Assembly (NCBI GenBank): GCA_030248225.1
Contig: JASANE010017411.1
Coordinates: forward strand, 1 to 64,000
Origin: Trileptium ribeirensis
Lineage: Eukaryota; Nematoda; Enoplea; Enoplida; Thoracostomopsidae
DNA length: 64,000 nt
Direction of reading: 5' to 3'
Positions 12,001 through 26,372 of the stretch are shown here, piece after piece; within the stretch, counting starts at the first letter, position 1; each line of letters starts with the position of its first letter. The notes under the pieces are model-generated. The model worked only from the letters and a program-made list of their open reading frames with translations. It ran no database searches and had not been told where the DNA came from. The position numbers were made by a program, and so were the translations under genes.

Positions 12001-14815
12001 TATAATTCTCGTGGCGACATCGCCGGTACATCATAATGATTAATCTCTAGATTGTAATAACAAACCGAACAATATAAATATTTTACCTGCTTTTAATATA
12101 TCTAAAATGTATATTTAATATCACTATATATTTAAATATATAGTAATTTTGTTTATGCCTTAGATGTCGGAACTAGTCTAAAGGACTTCACGGCTGATAA
12201 ATCGTCCAGTTTGGCTATTTTTATTCACTACGGAAGTTTTCTATAAAATGCCTAAAAGGGATTCCAAATTTTATTTTTCTGCATTAGCTTTAGTTATGAT
12301 CCAAAATCTGGCGAATAACTTTGCACTATATAACATTATATTAATATGTAACAAACTAGACATGATTTATATAATTATATGATATGATTATTCATTTTAG
12401 CTACATATTGGTACTAATTTTACTTACATTTATATGTTAGAGAGTCCGACAGAAACTCATGTAAGGATCGCGACATAATTGTGCTCTCTCGACAGCATCG
12501 TCCGGTACTCTAAACACAGAATCCTGTACTGGTGTTCAACGTTGGTTTGCTTTAAAGTGGTCTATTAAAAATTGGCTAAAGCTTTGTATTTGTGATATCG
12601 CATAACTGCACTAGGAACTGCAGCCTTACGCTTCAAATTCTGTTTAACTTAAACTTATTCTGTAGCCCATTTATATGTGCTATGTTTTGGTTTATTCTTG
12701 GCAAAACCTGTGTTTCTATAATTTTACAGGCACAAACGGACATTGGTGTATATTGATTGGTGGGTGGAAGAACTATCTTATTTTACTCTGTATAGCAAAT
12801 CTCTTAGCTTATCACGTCATTAAATAAATGGCATATCATATATAAAACAACATAGATATTGTAATAAAATCAGGTCTTTGAAATTCGGGTGTCGCGGAAT
12901 TGATTTTCTGAGTAGGGGCACGGCCCCCACTTTGGACTGAGAAATGTGAAAAAATTAACTGATTGGGTTATAATGAAATGAATGTAAACCACCGGCCCTC
13001 TATACTTTGTGATAGCCCCCGCACGATTGAAGAACATGCAATGCTACTGTTTGAAATGATCTAAACTATTAGATGCTTCGGCGAGATTCTAAGGTTTTAA
13101 ATATTTCCAAAATTCAAACTGTCTGACAAGTTGAAACACAACAGGGTTGATAATATGTCAAGAGCTGAACTATGTTAACTTTTAACCATAAATGATTGTT
13201 CTTCGGTGCTTATTGTCCAAGTAGGAAGGTACTCTAGTAAAGCACGGTGCATCTACTAATCATAGTGCGCAATAATAGAACAGTTAAGCAATGCAACTCT
13301 AAAAATGAAATATTAATCCAAATTGCCTTTTTCGTCTTTATTATGAAATTTCATTTAAGAACTCATCTTTGCAATATGCCCGGTGGAGGATCGGAAAATT
13401 TCTGACCGGATGGGCGGTTTTGGTAAATATTCCTGACATGGGATTGCTACTGAAATTTTTTCCACTACAATTTAAGTACCAGTTTTTAATTTTTACGCAT
13501 ATTTCACGTGTATGTGGCATGCCTGTGCTCTGGAATTTAGAAGTGTATATACTGTCTGTCGGCTAATATTAAAGACAGTGCAAAAACTTATCCAGTCCAG
13601 TCACTACTTGCACAGCTAAATACGATATATAATATCAAAATTTGTACAGCTTGGCCTCTAGAACAGTCAATTTAGGTCTATTCATCAATGAAAAACATCT
13701 TATAGCAATTCTTTATCTGTACAACTCAAACGCAAATCTTGCCTAAAAATTGCGGTATGTGAGTCGTATCGTTATCAAAGTGTATATAAATGACGACATT
13801 AACAATTTTGGTTTCCATTTGAATCAAAAATAGCGATTAAGCTTTTTGTTCATTACTTGTGACTACTATTAGAAACAGTAGAATTTTATCGTTATTCGAA
13901 AAGAGGTGTTTTTGATTTGAGAAAATTGAAGATTTAATTGGATGACATGTAATAGTTAAAAATAACTAAATTTTTGTTGATTTTGGTCTGAAATAAGTAA
14001 TTTTTAACAAAGCTGAAACAGACAGGTACAAGCAAATAGTATAATTTTATACGAAATTCTCAAAGTTTCAAAAGCATTAGTTAAGTTAATACATGTAGTC
14101 ACCATGAACATAAAAGAACTACAGACACTGAATGGATGCAATAGCCAAGGTAAACTCAGCCATAAATATTTGCATGTGAATGCGCAAAAAACCAAAAATG
14201 CACTATATTACATTACTAGTTCAACTGAAACTAGATTCCCTCATTGCAATAGATGATAGTGAATAGTGATATAAAATCTAGTATTATCTACGCACGTGAT
14301 ATATTAATATTATATATTCAGCGATTTATTCCATATCGTAAAATTCCAAGTTGAAATTCTCTTTTAAAATTTGGAAAAAAACATTAAAATCCTTTGCACA
14401 AACAGACTTACCCCGTAGTTCACAGCTCTGTTTTCATAATTATACACAAATGACGCATCGGAAATACCTTTTAGCTTTATCATAACACACGCCAATGTAC
14501 AGTATATGTACAACATCATATGTATTGTAATTGAACAATATTATATGTACTTATATACAACATGGCACATATTGCATATACTGCATGTTTATTCAGCGAT
14601 AATGGATCATAGATGCCCTTGCGGTGGCGTGAAAGTTGCCATAATTAACCTCCACCCTGAGGGCCTTTACGCCCCACCACACCCCACGCCCATGGCGCCC
14701 ATCAATGTAATGTGCATCACTTATTACTAAATTACTTAATTATAACGAAAAGTTGGGTAAAATGGTGATAATTACGAAGAAAAATTAGGACATTGAAGAA
14801 AATTATTGTTTGTCC
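9030..14815. other. Gene-free AT-rich stretch with low-complexity block
   Basis: No gene is recognised across this 5.8 kb. 11,640-11,830 is an AT-only low-complexity block with local TATA palindromes. A 147-codon open frame on - (10,869-10,426) starts with TTG and shows no domain. Nothing else stands out. Confidence 0.4.
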
Positions 14816-15090
14816 CACTGCCGCGCACCCCCCGCTGCACAGCCCCTTTATCATCAGGCCTTTCCTAGAAGATCCGAGCCCGAAATTGGTGAATTTTCAA
14901 GTTACAGCAGAAATTTAGATACCATTAGACTCAGATGGACGAGCTGGTTCAGAAAATGTCCATTTCTGATACTTATATAATATTTTTTCTATTTTTTTGG
15001 TTCCTAAATTTTTTTAGTTCCCCTAGATGCGAAAATTTTCGAAAAAAAATTATTTCTCTAAATGTACCCTAATGCCGCCGAACCACCTTG
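14816..15090. repeat. Degraded family B element
   Basis: The minus strand reads TTTTCTGAACCAGCTCGTCC then ATCTGAGTCTAATGGTATC, the family core. Near 14,990 the plus strand has TTTTTTTGGTTCCTAAATTTTTTTAGTTCCC, matching the turn region of the foldback copies at 4.57 and 41.76 kb. Terminal repeats are not preserved. Confidence 0.45.
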
Positions 15091-15107
15091 ATGAGCTTTA
15101 GTCTAAT

Positions 15108-15200
15108 GGTTGTAAAAACAGCGCAATCCGTCCATGGGTTAACGAGCCAAGAAGACTTCAAAAGTTATTGCCATTTTATGTGAAATCCTACACAAAACTA
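15108..15200 (+). repeat. Dispersed repeat pair, copy 1
   Basis: The block with CAATCCGTCCATGGGTTAA, TTGCCATTTTATGTG and ACACAAA recurs in the same order at 19,334-19,420 (CAATCCGTTCATTGGTTAA, TTGCCATTTATTTTACACAAA). Family unknown; non-coding. Confidence 0.45.
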
Positions 15201-15209
15201 ATCCTAAGC

Positions 15210-18200
15210 ATTAGCCTAAGATTAAATCGTTAACCCGTCAACCGACTGCGCACCGGTCGACTCAGCTCGTAAATGCTGTTAGAATGATGGGTAAAATTGT
15301 ACATTTATCGGAAAAATGTTATTGAAAATTTTGGGTAACGAGGAAGCCATATACGAACCGTAAAAATCAAATCACAGTTGTCATAAAAGTGGCCTAAATG
15401 GATACATTGGGAACAAGCTCGTCGAGCAGATGAGTCTATTGGTACCAAAATTTCCGCTGTATCTTGAAATTCCACCTATTTACGCCAGGGAGATCTTCTG
15501 GGGAAGAACACTCCCCTCCGCCGGAGCCATCTACTCCATTGAGCCTAGGTACATATGGATTACAAATTGAACATAAATATATGTATAGGTGTGTACACAT
15601 CTGCTACAAGCCATACAGTAGAATATTTTTGCCTACGGAGAGAGCTTACAAAACGAACATTAGCATGGATAAGCAAAATCAGTTGCATATAACATAGTAC
15701 AACATATATTACACAGATGACCGCGACGATTGTTAGGTACAGAAACTATCGGCTAACCACTTCCAGAAATAAACTACATATAGTTATTAGTCCAAGCACA
15801 ACGAGCGGTCAATCCTCGTTCAGTAAATATCAAACATTCACTGTTAAAATTCAAGCCAAGTCGATTTATATATTGCAATATACGGATGATAACAGCAACG
15901 TTTAGTCTGGCTTTAATTATCGTGACGATGTTACGACTTTGGGCACTGTGAAAGTTAGACTCAGTTATGTTTTATTGCATCATATTACTCGCGATAGCAT
16001 CAAAATTCGTACTGATTTCGGCTTAAAAATAAGCGTTTAATTACTGCTCATGAACGGTGGGACATTAAGGATAAATGTATTTATTTCGTAATTTATGTTC
16101 TTAACTGAGCATTGATTAAACTTATATAATCCGTTATCGGATAACGGATGACCTATCATGCTGCACAATATTTTTATTCTGCAATGTCATCAAAACATAT
16201 TTTAGCTTATTTATCAGTCTTTGGAAGTTCTTTCCAGTTTATCAGACTGGGAAAAATTCGTACTTTACTTGATAACAACAGTAAATTGCAAATAATGAAT
16301 TACAGACAAATTAAGCAATGTCCATTTGAAATTGAAATTTGTGCGAATATTGACATTATCGCTCATAACATGAAAACAAAAAAACCGATTCGATTTAAAT
16401 TTAAACATAGTACAGAGAGCAGTTACGAAAATAAATGAGAATATCGTCTAATAATCCGGCAAAAACTGACAGTTTAGTAAAAAGTCTGTTGTTAATAAAT
16501 AGTTCATGATCATTGTACTGGACACTGCAACTTGTGACCATTCGGTAATTTTCTTGGAATTAAAATTAGCAATGCTGGCTGCATGATAATAATATTGATA
16601 TTACCCTCAGTAATTTAACTCAAAGAATAGACTTTTTTGAACACAACCTTGGACTAAAGATGTTTATAAATTGTATTATAATTAGTGACATGGTAATTTG
16701 TAATGTAGCGTGTGGTTCATGTGTTCAATGAACATGCATACCTAATATATCGGAAATATAATTTTGAACTCATCATTAGCAGGAATTTTAGTCTTTTATT
16801 TTCGCAATTTACAGACCGAAATGGGTAAATTTGGAAGATACTGCAATACATTTAGTACGTTTAAATTCAGTTCGTCACTGTTGCTTCAAAAAATAACTAA
16901 AATTCCATAAAACAAAATTATACAATTTGTCGAAATGATAAATAAAATAACAAAGTTTATCAGTTTTGCAAATGTAATTATATTATCGAGAAAAAATTTT
17001 CGAAAATTTCTCTATATGGACACAAACCGCAAAATATTTTTGGTAAGCTTAAAAGATTGAAAAATTATTGCCAATGAACATTTTCTGTTGATCTGAGTCG
17101 AATGGTATCAAAATTATAGCTATATGTTTAAAACTGACTATTTTAGCTTTCGAGGCTATATGAAAAGTCCCCGTGATTTTGCCTAGAACATGGTGCCAAA
17201 GTGTTTCTCTAGCCAAAATCAGACTACATGTTGCTGTCGTCACTTTTTATATTGTCAATAATTAAACCGACTTAGTTTAAGGTTTAATACCGAATGCGTT
17301 ACACATATTGATCGCGTACTGGCCTTTGTAACTCTCTAAATAATTAGTGTTTGTATTTGAACTAGTTAGCCGATATAACCGATATTCTTAGTCTCGACGG
17401 TCCTAGCAGAGCATCCAGTTCGCATAGGTTCTAAAAAGTTGTCAACAGCAAGCGAATTATTGATCGAAAGTGTGCTAATTGATGTTAGCGGTTTATTTTA
17501 TAGGAAGCGTATCTATGAAGGTCATGCGCGTTCACACGTGCTAATTTTCGTAAAAGAAAACTAGCTTAAAATATGAGCAAAATTATTCACATTTTGACGC
17601 ATTTTAAAGAAGATTTGATTTTCGATATGCACATTAATAGTAAATGCTGAAAAAAATTTTTTTATGAAATTTTGTACAAAGTTTCAATCAAATGTCCAGC
17701 TCAACATTTGAGGTCAACATTTAAAGGCACCCTCAAAGCAATAAAATCAGATAATATAACGCACATCGTTAGAGCATTGAGCTTCTGAATCGACCAACCT
17801 ATTATGGTTTCAGTTTATTGAAACGTCATGCAACATAGCTCATAGTTCGAGCCACGTTTAAAAAAACTGTATGTCGAATAAGAACGCTTGGCGAACAGTA
17901 TAGCAATTCGAGGCTGTGATTACTCTATGAGCGATGATAGTGCAGGTTGATTAGGTGATATGTCCGCTTTATCTCGCGAGCAAGCCAGTGGCTCTACGAT
18001 ACTCTATCATTATCACAATTACATGTCTCTGCGAAATCCTCAAGTTTTGTCGATGAAGCAAAGGTCCAACGTGTATAACCATGCCATGATCCAAAAACGG
18101 TATGGTTGGTTTCCGATGGAGTGGAAGTTGAGCCCATCTTAAGCCAAACTCTAAGATTTTTTGACTAAGAAATCCTACGGATCAAATAGGTTTCCGTTCT

Positions 18201-19330
18201 AGTCCTATTTGAACGCGTGAAATATTTTGAGAATCGAAAATCTATATTTTTAACATTAATATTTCTTAAAAAATTGCATTTTTGAAATGCATAGCAACCT
18301 AGCCTGTAAAACAGTTTACCAAACTACTCACTTATCTCTGTGTTAACCAAGAACCACTTTATACTGTCAACAATAACAAGCAGATGCAATGCAATGAATT
18401 TCCTGATAGTTCGTTTCAACGTAGCCCACTTAGCAAACATTTGCTAAATCACGACTATTAGTAACCAATATCAGGTAACCAGGGTAAATTTCAATGCCCA
18501 CGATGCGACTGAGCTCGGACAATGCTAATATACATTGTAACACATGTGAGTGACACGAAAGCAAAATATTTGGCAAGCTTTAGCCTGCTTCAACTACACT
18601 CTAGATGTATATATATGCTACGACCAGCGGCAAGTACAAAAATATGTGATGGTAAAGTGGTGCGGAGTGGGTTCGTCTGCTCCCCATCGAAATCCTATAT
18701 GTGGTGCGCAGTGGTCCTTACTGCAGCGGGTGGAAGTTTTGACAGATGTCCAACAATCTGTGACAACAGCCAAGTCCCAGTGCCCATCATTCCCGTTTTA
18801 AATCTACCTTTGCCTACTAGCGATTTCAACTAGCTTTCTCTCCCGTTAAATAAATAAAATTCCAAATCATGCATTGTTAGCTAACAATAATTGATGTAAG
18901 CTTAAATAAATAAACCTCGTCTCTATCAATGCAACAACGACACCGTTTATATTGAAAATTATAGCCGCCTAGTATTGAGTATGGCGCCGACGCTGATGGT
19001 ACATTGAGCCCACAGACCGGTATTGCTGGCCAAAATTTTTAAACTTCTGTGGTTTTGGGCACAATTTTAGAAGTTGACACTGTTTGATTGGTATACGTTT
19101 ATATATATTTATTTATGATTTCATCAATCAACTGTATATTAATTTGCTTAATTATTATATATATTTACATTTTATATTTATTTACTATGTATTATATAAA
19201 TTTATGCTTTATATATTATTTATTAGTTTTGTCCCCAGGTGCCAAAAATTTAAAAAAAGTTTTCCTCAATAAATGTAACCATTCGAACAGCAACAGCGAT
19301 ATCGAACAAAAATCTAACCGTTTACTGCCA
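15210..19330. other. Gene-free stretch with small repeat remnants
   Basis: No gene is supported. Family B core fragments lie at 15,420-15,470 (GAGCAGATGAGTCTATTGGTA) and 17,085-17,120 (GATCTGAGTCGAATGGTATCA). A short perfect palindrome TCCGTTATC-G-GATAACGGA is at 16,131-16,149. Open frames at 16,148-16,438 and 18,522-18,833 show no recognisable domain. Confidence 0.4.
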
Positions 19331-19333
19331 TGA

Positions 19334-19420
19334 CGTTAAAATCAGATCAATCCGTTCATTGGTTAAGGTGGCTGGCTTAGGCTTAATATCAAAGCTTTGC
19401 CATTTATTTTACACAAATGC
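19334..19420 (+). repeat. Dispersed repeat pair, copy 2
   Basis: This is the partner of 15,108-15,200, with the same word order and about three-quarters identity by eye. Confidence 0.45.
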
Positions 19421-19897
19421 CTATAACGCGTTAACCCAAGAATGAATTCAACTGACACAGTTCGTGAAGGAGGTTCGAACGGTATATAAAGCTATATACT
19501 GATTCGAAAAATTTTGGCATCAAACGGCATTTGTAAAACGAAAAATCCTGAAAACCTAAAAAATCCAAAAATAATTTGTGAGCCGCCATGTGAGTTGACT
19601 CGAATGTTAACCAAATGAGAAATGTCGGGCTAGGTGTGAAAAGACCTAACTCCAATGATATAAACAGAAAAATTTCAAGACAACAATAAAACCATTTAAA
19701 CCATTTTCTGTCACAAACTGCAGTCGTGGAGGTTGATTGACGAAAGGACGAGCCCAAAAATCCACCAAATATTTGGCATCAGAATTTGAATAAATAACTA
19801 TTGCCGGCAGTAGTTCATATTTAAAATTTGTATAAGAGAGACGTAGTAATAGCCCTTTGGAGAAAATTACTAACCCTGAAAAGGCATTGTCTTTGTT

Positions 19898-20015
19898 GAT
19901 ATAATAAGCCTGAGACTTAGCTTTAACTTAGGTCTTTGCGTGACATATCCACTTAGCCTTAGTCTAAGTTGAGGTGCTCCCACCCCATAACCCTTGCCCT
20001 AAGCTGTTCCTGTTT
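19898..20015 (+). repeat. Member of MITE family A
   Basis: AGCCTGAGACTTAGCTTTAA, then TAGGTCTTTGCGTGACATAT, then CCACCCCATAACCC and CTAAGCTGTTCC follow the block order of the copy at 59,788-59,981. The ends are eroded. Confidence 0.5.
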
Positions 20016-20019
20016 CAAA

Positions 20020-23000
20020 CGTTGCCGACTGTTTCTGGGTTACTTGGGCCGTCCTTTGTTTAACGGCTTCTGAGGACGTTTTATTTCCTTTAAAATACCA
20101 ACACAGCTTTAAATAGGATTAGCTAATACTTTCTGTGAAGTCCCAAATTTGTTTAAAATAACAAACCATGACCAAAAATTTTACTAGAAGCATCATCGTA
20201 TTGTAGTTCTTGTTCTATTTTCCTGTACATTCCAAGAATTATGAAAAGGTGGATTCGATGCGTCGCAAAATTCACCAAAAGATCGTTGGTAGCAAATCGT
20301 AAAATGACATCTTCATCTAATGATTACGTGACGGCGTACAATAACCTCTTTACTGACTATTATAAGCATGTATGTTCGTATCCAAGTAATGAATATACTT
20401 AACTAGCTCAAAAAAATTAAAAATTCTTCATGTCTTAAACTTTTCTCATCTTAACATAGCACTTCTATTTGCAATTTATCCAAGTCAAAAAGAAAACTAT
20501 ACGCTTTTAACTCGACATTTTTATATATTTTGCACAGTTTTAGAACACAAAAGACCTTATTTCATTTTTTGGTTGTTACAGACGAGTGGTACTAGCTGGC
20601 ACTGTGGTAGTAGCTGGGAACGGCCCAATAATTTTGCTACTACCTATACCGAACTCATGAAAATCTATTTAATATTGACATATAACCGCAGAGGTGTGCC
20701 CGTGCAGAAAGTTTTGAGCGCATGGCTGTCCTCGAAAACTGGACGTTTGCCCACAGCCGCTTTGCACGAACCCCCGGGCTTAAAGAATTTTTTTCGCCTG
20801 TTAAATCCGTAAATTGTAAACCAAATCTGGACATTGACAGTTACATCGTTAGTGACTTTAAACTATTCTTCTGCGTTTAAGTTCATAATAGTTAATTCCT
20901 AGCTAGTGGCATTCGTCTCCTATGTTACATGAGGCAGAAACTTACCAATTTTAGTCAGTTATCTCTTACCGCCAAACTGACCAACATAAACGAAAGATTA
21001 CCCTCTTAAAAATAATTTTTAGTTGGTGTAAACACTGTTCCATGATCTTTACCACAGCACCCATTTAACAAATAGCTCAGCTTTTGGACGAATGCCTACC
21101 AACCCGGCGTTCCATACTGCACCCACGACAGGAAACGAACTATCCACTCTTTTAAACAGCGCTCAGTAACATGAACAGTTTATTCATTTCCATGACAACA
21201 CCCACTGCGTAACAAAAGGAACCTCGGAGTGTCTATTAAAGGAAATGACCTAGTCATTTCCACAACAGGTGCTATAAAGCTTTCCGAACATTGCTAACTA
21301 AACAGAGCCACTATGTCTTTTTGATGGCACTAACTATACCTAACCCCCTAGTCATATCAAAAATAGCGCTCACTGCTGAACATGAATGAGTGAGGACGTT
21401 AAAGGTATCCGCTGTCCGCGAGTATACCCAGTGACCCCGACTCGGCCAACCACTACGCGCGGGTCTCCGTGCCGGCGCATAGCGTCGAGTCGGCGGTAGA
21501 GAACTTGGTTCATTGTGTATTCCCTATGTACGTTAGTAAAAAAGGTTAGCATGGCAATATTTCATGTAAATACTATATATTCATAAATTTAACGCTTTGC
21601 CGGAAGAATAATAATCGGTATTTCGTACTACGTTGAATAGATTTTAGTTGTAATGGCGGATTGAACTTAGATCCTTTGTTTGCTAGTCTCGTACGCTCGC
21701 CATTATGCTATCTGTGAACTGTCGCTAGGTTCGTTAAGAAACCTCGCAATGCGAGCGAAAAACAACGCACCTACAAATACACACGGCGCGACAAGCACGG
21801 CGAGAGTACCGTTTCCCAATCCAGGCTGTATCATATATCAGGCACTACCCGGGAAAGCGCCAACGGATTCATGGCCGTAACCATAGGGTTTTCAACATAA
21901 CATTAGCGCTATATGGCTAGAGGAAATTTGGATTCAATAGAAGTGCACCCTGTATAATAATTTAATTATAGCACAGCGAAAATGCGAGCCGAATCTTCTA
22001 AAATCTATAGCAGCAAATTTTACACTGATATTGGCAAAATTAGCATTTTTGGCCCTCCCTAATAATTTGTTGGATATGCCGTTGGTCCTGTATTAGTGCT
22101 ATTATACGCGTACAGGTTAAATATATGAATAGTTGGTCTAATTAGATTTGCCCAGTCCCAGTTTCAAAAATTACATGCTGAAATATTTACATAAATTTTG
22201 GTCAAAATAAGAGTGTCCCTGCTTTCATAATCAGCAATCCCATTGGCTTCGAAAATATTGATTTCGGTTAGCAACCAATAAAAATAACTATGCTGACTCA
22301 AATTTTCAATAGTCCTCTAATGCATATATTACAGGACTATTGAACATTTGAAACAGTATAGCTTACTGGTTGCTAACTGGATTAAAATGTTGCTAGTCGT
22401 GTTACTAACAGACGATAAACTAAAAATTTGAACTTACAACTTTTGATCTTATCATGGAGGATGATCAGGTCCCGCAATTATCCGGTACACATTTGCCTGA
22501 ATCATTTCATCTATAAGCACCTACCTTAAAACCCATTCGAAAAGACACATATTCTATTAATCTGCTTTCAAGTTTTATTGTTTTAGCTATAAAATTTTGC
22601 TAACGTACTTATATGATATAAGTTTTAAACGCTTTCCTCGATATTTCATTTTGAAAAATCAAAATAATCAGTTCTAATTCTTATATTTTTCGTTGCTCCT
22701 TATTTGATTCTTTAGCGACCGTATTTATATGCATATCATGCAATGTTTAACAAGGGCGCGTAAGGAATTGAATCCAAGTCGCAAATCTACAAACTGTCCA
22801 TGCCGACGATTTAGAAGCTATTGCTTGGTTAATTAAGCAACTTTTCAACTTGAACGAACACAACAACGCGAGTGCAAACATACTCGAATGCGATAATCTC
22901 AATTTACAATAACGTGTTTTGGTGCAATTCAAAGCCAAAAGGTGGTCAAGGTTTACAATAGTGGCTTGTGAAATCTGGTGAATGATTCTTATATGACGAA

Positions 23001-23212
23001 CATCTTTACTTTCACAATTACATGACAAGTTTGTGGTTGAGTTCTTGAAGCTGGATTCCAATTTTTTATGGATTATATTCATGGTATAACAAAATCTTAT
23101 CTATTATAATTACTGATGACAATATTTACGTTCGTGTGGACTAGCTGCCATCGCAATTGAACCCTACGGTGTCGCATAATCTGAGCGAGAAATCAACGCC
23201 ACAGTGATCCAA
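20020..23212. other. Gene-free stretch with one possible exon and a tRNA-like trace
   Basis: The only coding-like piece is 20,581-20,812 on +. It follows a fair acceptor (TTGGTTGTTACAG) and stays open for 77 codons to a TAA, with a Cys/Trp-rich start (SWHCGSSWERPNN). I do not recognise it. A degenerate tRNA-like trace (A box TAGCTTCTAAATCG, B box GGATTCAATTCC) lies on - at about 22,755-22,830. Confidence 0.3.
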
Positions 23213-23722
23213 ACCCCAGCGCCACTAAAATCAGTTCGAGTTGTCGTTCCAGTTGTCCTGAAGACAATCAGAGCTTCCGTATCGGAGATGGCATCACTTC
23301 CGCACATCTTTTTCCTACTGCCAACAAACAGAATCTCAGCTCCAAACTGCAGCCGCCACTAAAATGAGTTCGAGTTGAAGTCTGAAGTCCTGAAGACAAT
23401 CAGAGCTTCCGTATCGGAGATGGCATTACTTCCGCACATCTTTTTCCTAATGCCAACAAACAGAATCTCAGCTCCAAACTGCAGCCGCCACTAAAATGAG
23501 TTCGAGTTGTCCTGAAGACAATCAGAGCTTCCGTATCGGAGTTGGCATCACTTCCGCACTTCTTGTTCCTAATTCCAACAAACAGAAGCTCAGCTCCAAA
23601 CTGTAGCCGCCTCTAAAATGAGTTCGAGTTGTCCTGAAGATAATCAGAGCTTCCGTATCGGAGTTGGCATCGCTTCCTCAATTCTTCTTGCTAATACCAC
23701 CAAACAGGAACTCAGCACCCAT
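23213..23722. repeat. Minisatellite, about four copies of a 122-bp unit
   Basis: The landmark TCCTGAAGACAATCAGAGCT starts at 23,256, 23,388 and 23,510, and a one-base variant starts at 23,632, giving spacings of 132, 122 and 122. Other shared words are CTTCCGTATCGGAG, AACAGAATCTCAGCTCCAAA and CCGCCACTAAAATGAGTTCG. Copy identity is high, with more changes in the last copy. The period is not a multiple of three, so it does not encode a protein repeat. Confidence 0.85.
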
Positions 23723-26372
23723 ACCACAATACTAGTTTGGAACTTTTCCATACCTTCAATGTATACACTTATATAAGTATATGTATATGTATATGTGTAC
23801 GTGTATATATATAAGACATAGGCGGAACGATGGTCTGTAGCAAATGGTCGCAAAACTCTAAAGTACTCAACAAGAGAAAATGTTTACTACGAAAACGCTC
23901 TGCAAACATTTTGTGTTTGTCGTTGTTGAAAGCTTGAGTTTGCAAAAGCTTAATTTCGTTTGAGGAAAATTTGAGAAACGAAGGTGGCACTACCTGGACT
24001 AGAACGAGAAAACACAAAATTATAGCTAAATGGAATGCAACATAGACAAGCTATATCTATATTATATTCATATATAAAATTGTTGATGCGTAGTACCTAT
24101 CCGAAAAATGTACATAAAAGCTCGCAATATGTATATATAAATTGGGCGTCGAACATTTAGCAATCAGGCAACCTAAAATCGCGCCGCGCTAGTCGCGCCT
24201 CCCTGACCCCGCCGTTTATCCCCTTGCATGCCTACATATTTATATACATTGCTTTCATAATACACTTAACTATAAATATGCACTACCCATTCTATACATG
24301 CTAGCCAAAATACGTCAATAGGCAAATGCAGCATATAACAACAAGCTCGGCTGAAGAAAAGTGGAAACTGTGTTAAATTTCGACAAACAATTCCAGTGTT
24401 GTTTCTTGAAACACCATGGGTCATAGTTTTATCGGTTTTAGTTTACAAATGTCCCAATATTTCAGGTTCTTGCCTAGAGAGCAGGAAGTCGGCAAAGCTC
24501 TCCGAGAAAATTGTTGCTGTATAATAGTTATACTGACGGCTAATCATCCAGCCATTGCCGTAAACCTACCCGTTGTAAAAAAGCTGAAAAGGAAGAGGTT
24601 ATGTTCGGACTGGAACCTAGTACCACTTGGCTATAAAACTTGATTGTGGTACCATTCGACTATTTGGTTAATGACGTCCGATGTGATTGAAATTTCTGTA
24701 ATGATTAATGCATAGGTGCACGTATAGAGGTAAGGGCTTCTGAGGCTCCGCCTCGCCCAGTTACATTTATCTCCTGAACGCTCGGCACTAACCGCCCCCT
24801 CGAGGACCCCCTCCCATCGGAACAATCTGTTTCCTTAACGCGATGGGCCGTCTCACCTATAGTTTATGTCGTTGTCTAAGCTTGCTTTTCATTCTTATGA
24901 TAGAGTTTATCATGAAAATTAGCGCGTCGATATGACATAGTGGAAGTACATCCAGCGTCGAGTCCCAGGTCTATCGCCTTTGTTTAAAGGCGAGTCGAAA
25001 AGGACGTCAGAAACTAAATCAATACGCAAATAACAGTTATATTTAGCTGAATTAATGTGAACATGGACTTGGCCGGGTATTAAATAGCTTCTGTGTATGT
25101 GCTACGGGGGGGGCGGAGCAGAGCCTGATAGTTGTGGCATTTAATGCCACAGCCGGGAAAGCTGTGACAAAACAGGTTTTACTGAACTTGATAAGGCTTC
25201 GAAATTCAGAATTTCGTAACAAAACATTACCAAAAATCAATTTTCATCAATGATATTACAGCAATTAGATACTCTGCTACCAATTCAGAACCCGAGAATA
25301 GGTGGCGGAAGACGGGAATACACATTCTCTCCCTCCGAAATATAAAAAATCGAACTGGAAAGCCCAGCCCCTTCGATAAAATACTTGCTGATGATGCGTT
25401 TTGTTCAAGAGTGAAGTTTTGTTTCCTAGAAATGAGGTTTGTTACTTGTTTTGTCTAAGCCTGTCCCACCATATTCAAAATCGTTCCGGTAGTATTAGGT
25501 TCCCAGATCATGATTTCAAATCTCTTTGACGTGTATAAATAGTCTGATACGTGGTGGTTGGATTGATCAGGCACTAAATCTCATCCTTACAAACTTTACT
25601 TCAAAACGTAGTAAATGCGAAGATGAAATATCTGAATCTAGAGATATTGCAATAACTCAGTTGGAATATAAATAACTGGAATGGCAGCAGGGCACAGCAC
25701 ATTGGGGGGCTCACTTTTAAAGAAAAGGAAGCCGCCGTAATGCAGCCTCCCCGATTTTTCGGCAGCGCCTTCCTCCCTACTTTTGAGTGGCCACCTGAAT
25801 AGCAGCATAGCTTTGCTTGCTATGCGCGTTGCCACCATTTTTCACAAGTTTATGATCCTTAACCACTGGAAGATCACGTAAATTAAATAAAATATAGAAA
25901 TTATAACAAAGTATAAGTAAACCACGCCAAGCATTTTAACACGAAATGTTAAAATATTAAACTTATATATAGTTGGTAGCTACTGTTCGGGAAACGTTTT
26001 AAAGCTATAATATGGAATCTATAGGGAAAATTAGGACTTAAATACTTTAAATGAATCAATAAATAAATTAAATAAATAAATAAATTAATTAATGACTAAA
26101 TAAATAAGTGAATAAGTAATTAAATAAATAAATATATGAATACATAACTAAATAAATAAATTACATAAATAAATAAATATATACTAAAATAAATAAATAA
26201 ATAAAAAAATATCAATAATAATAAAAATAAATAATATAAATAAGAAGGAACAACAAAACAGAATAATTAAACACTACAAAAAATAAATAGAAGAGCTTAA
26301 ATTTTACAATTCAAGTGTTACGTCATTGAGTTTAGAAAAAATGTATGTAAATGCTTTTTCATTTTAAAACAG
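23723..26372. other. Gene-free stretch with simple repeats
   Basis: 23,770-23,815 is a short TATATG/TATACG microsatellite. 26,040-26,280 is a long (TAAA)n-type AT simple repeat. 24,466-24,642 on + is open after a good acceptor (CCAATATTTCAG) and ends in a Lys/Arg-rich stretch, but I recognise no domain. No gene is called. Confidence 0.4.

Noticed and set aside
18522..18833. Cys-rich frame with VVLTAAGG, faintly like a trypsin-type VLTAAHC
   Set aside because: The catalytic His-Cys is absent, there are no other protease motifs, and two overlapping frames are equally open.
24930..24990. tRNA-like words (CATAGTGG, GTCGAGTCCC)
   Set aside because: Box spacing is too short for a tRNA or SINE head.
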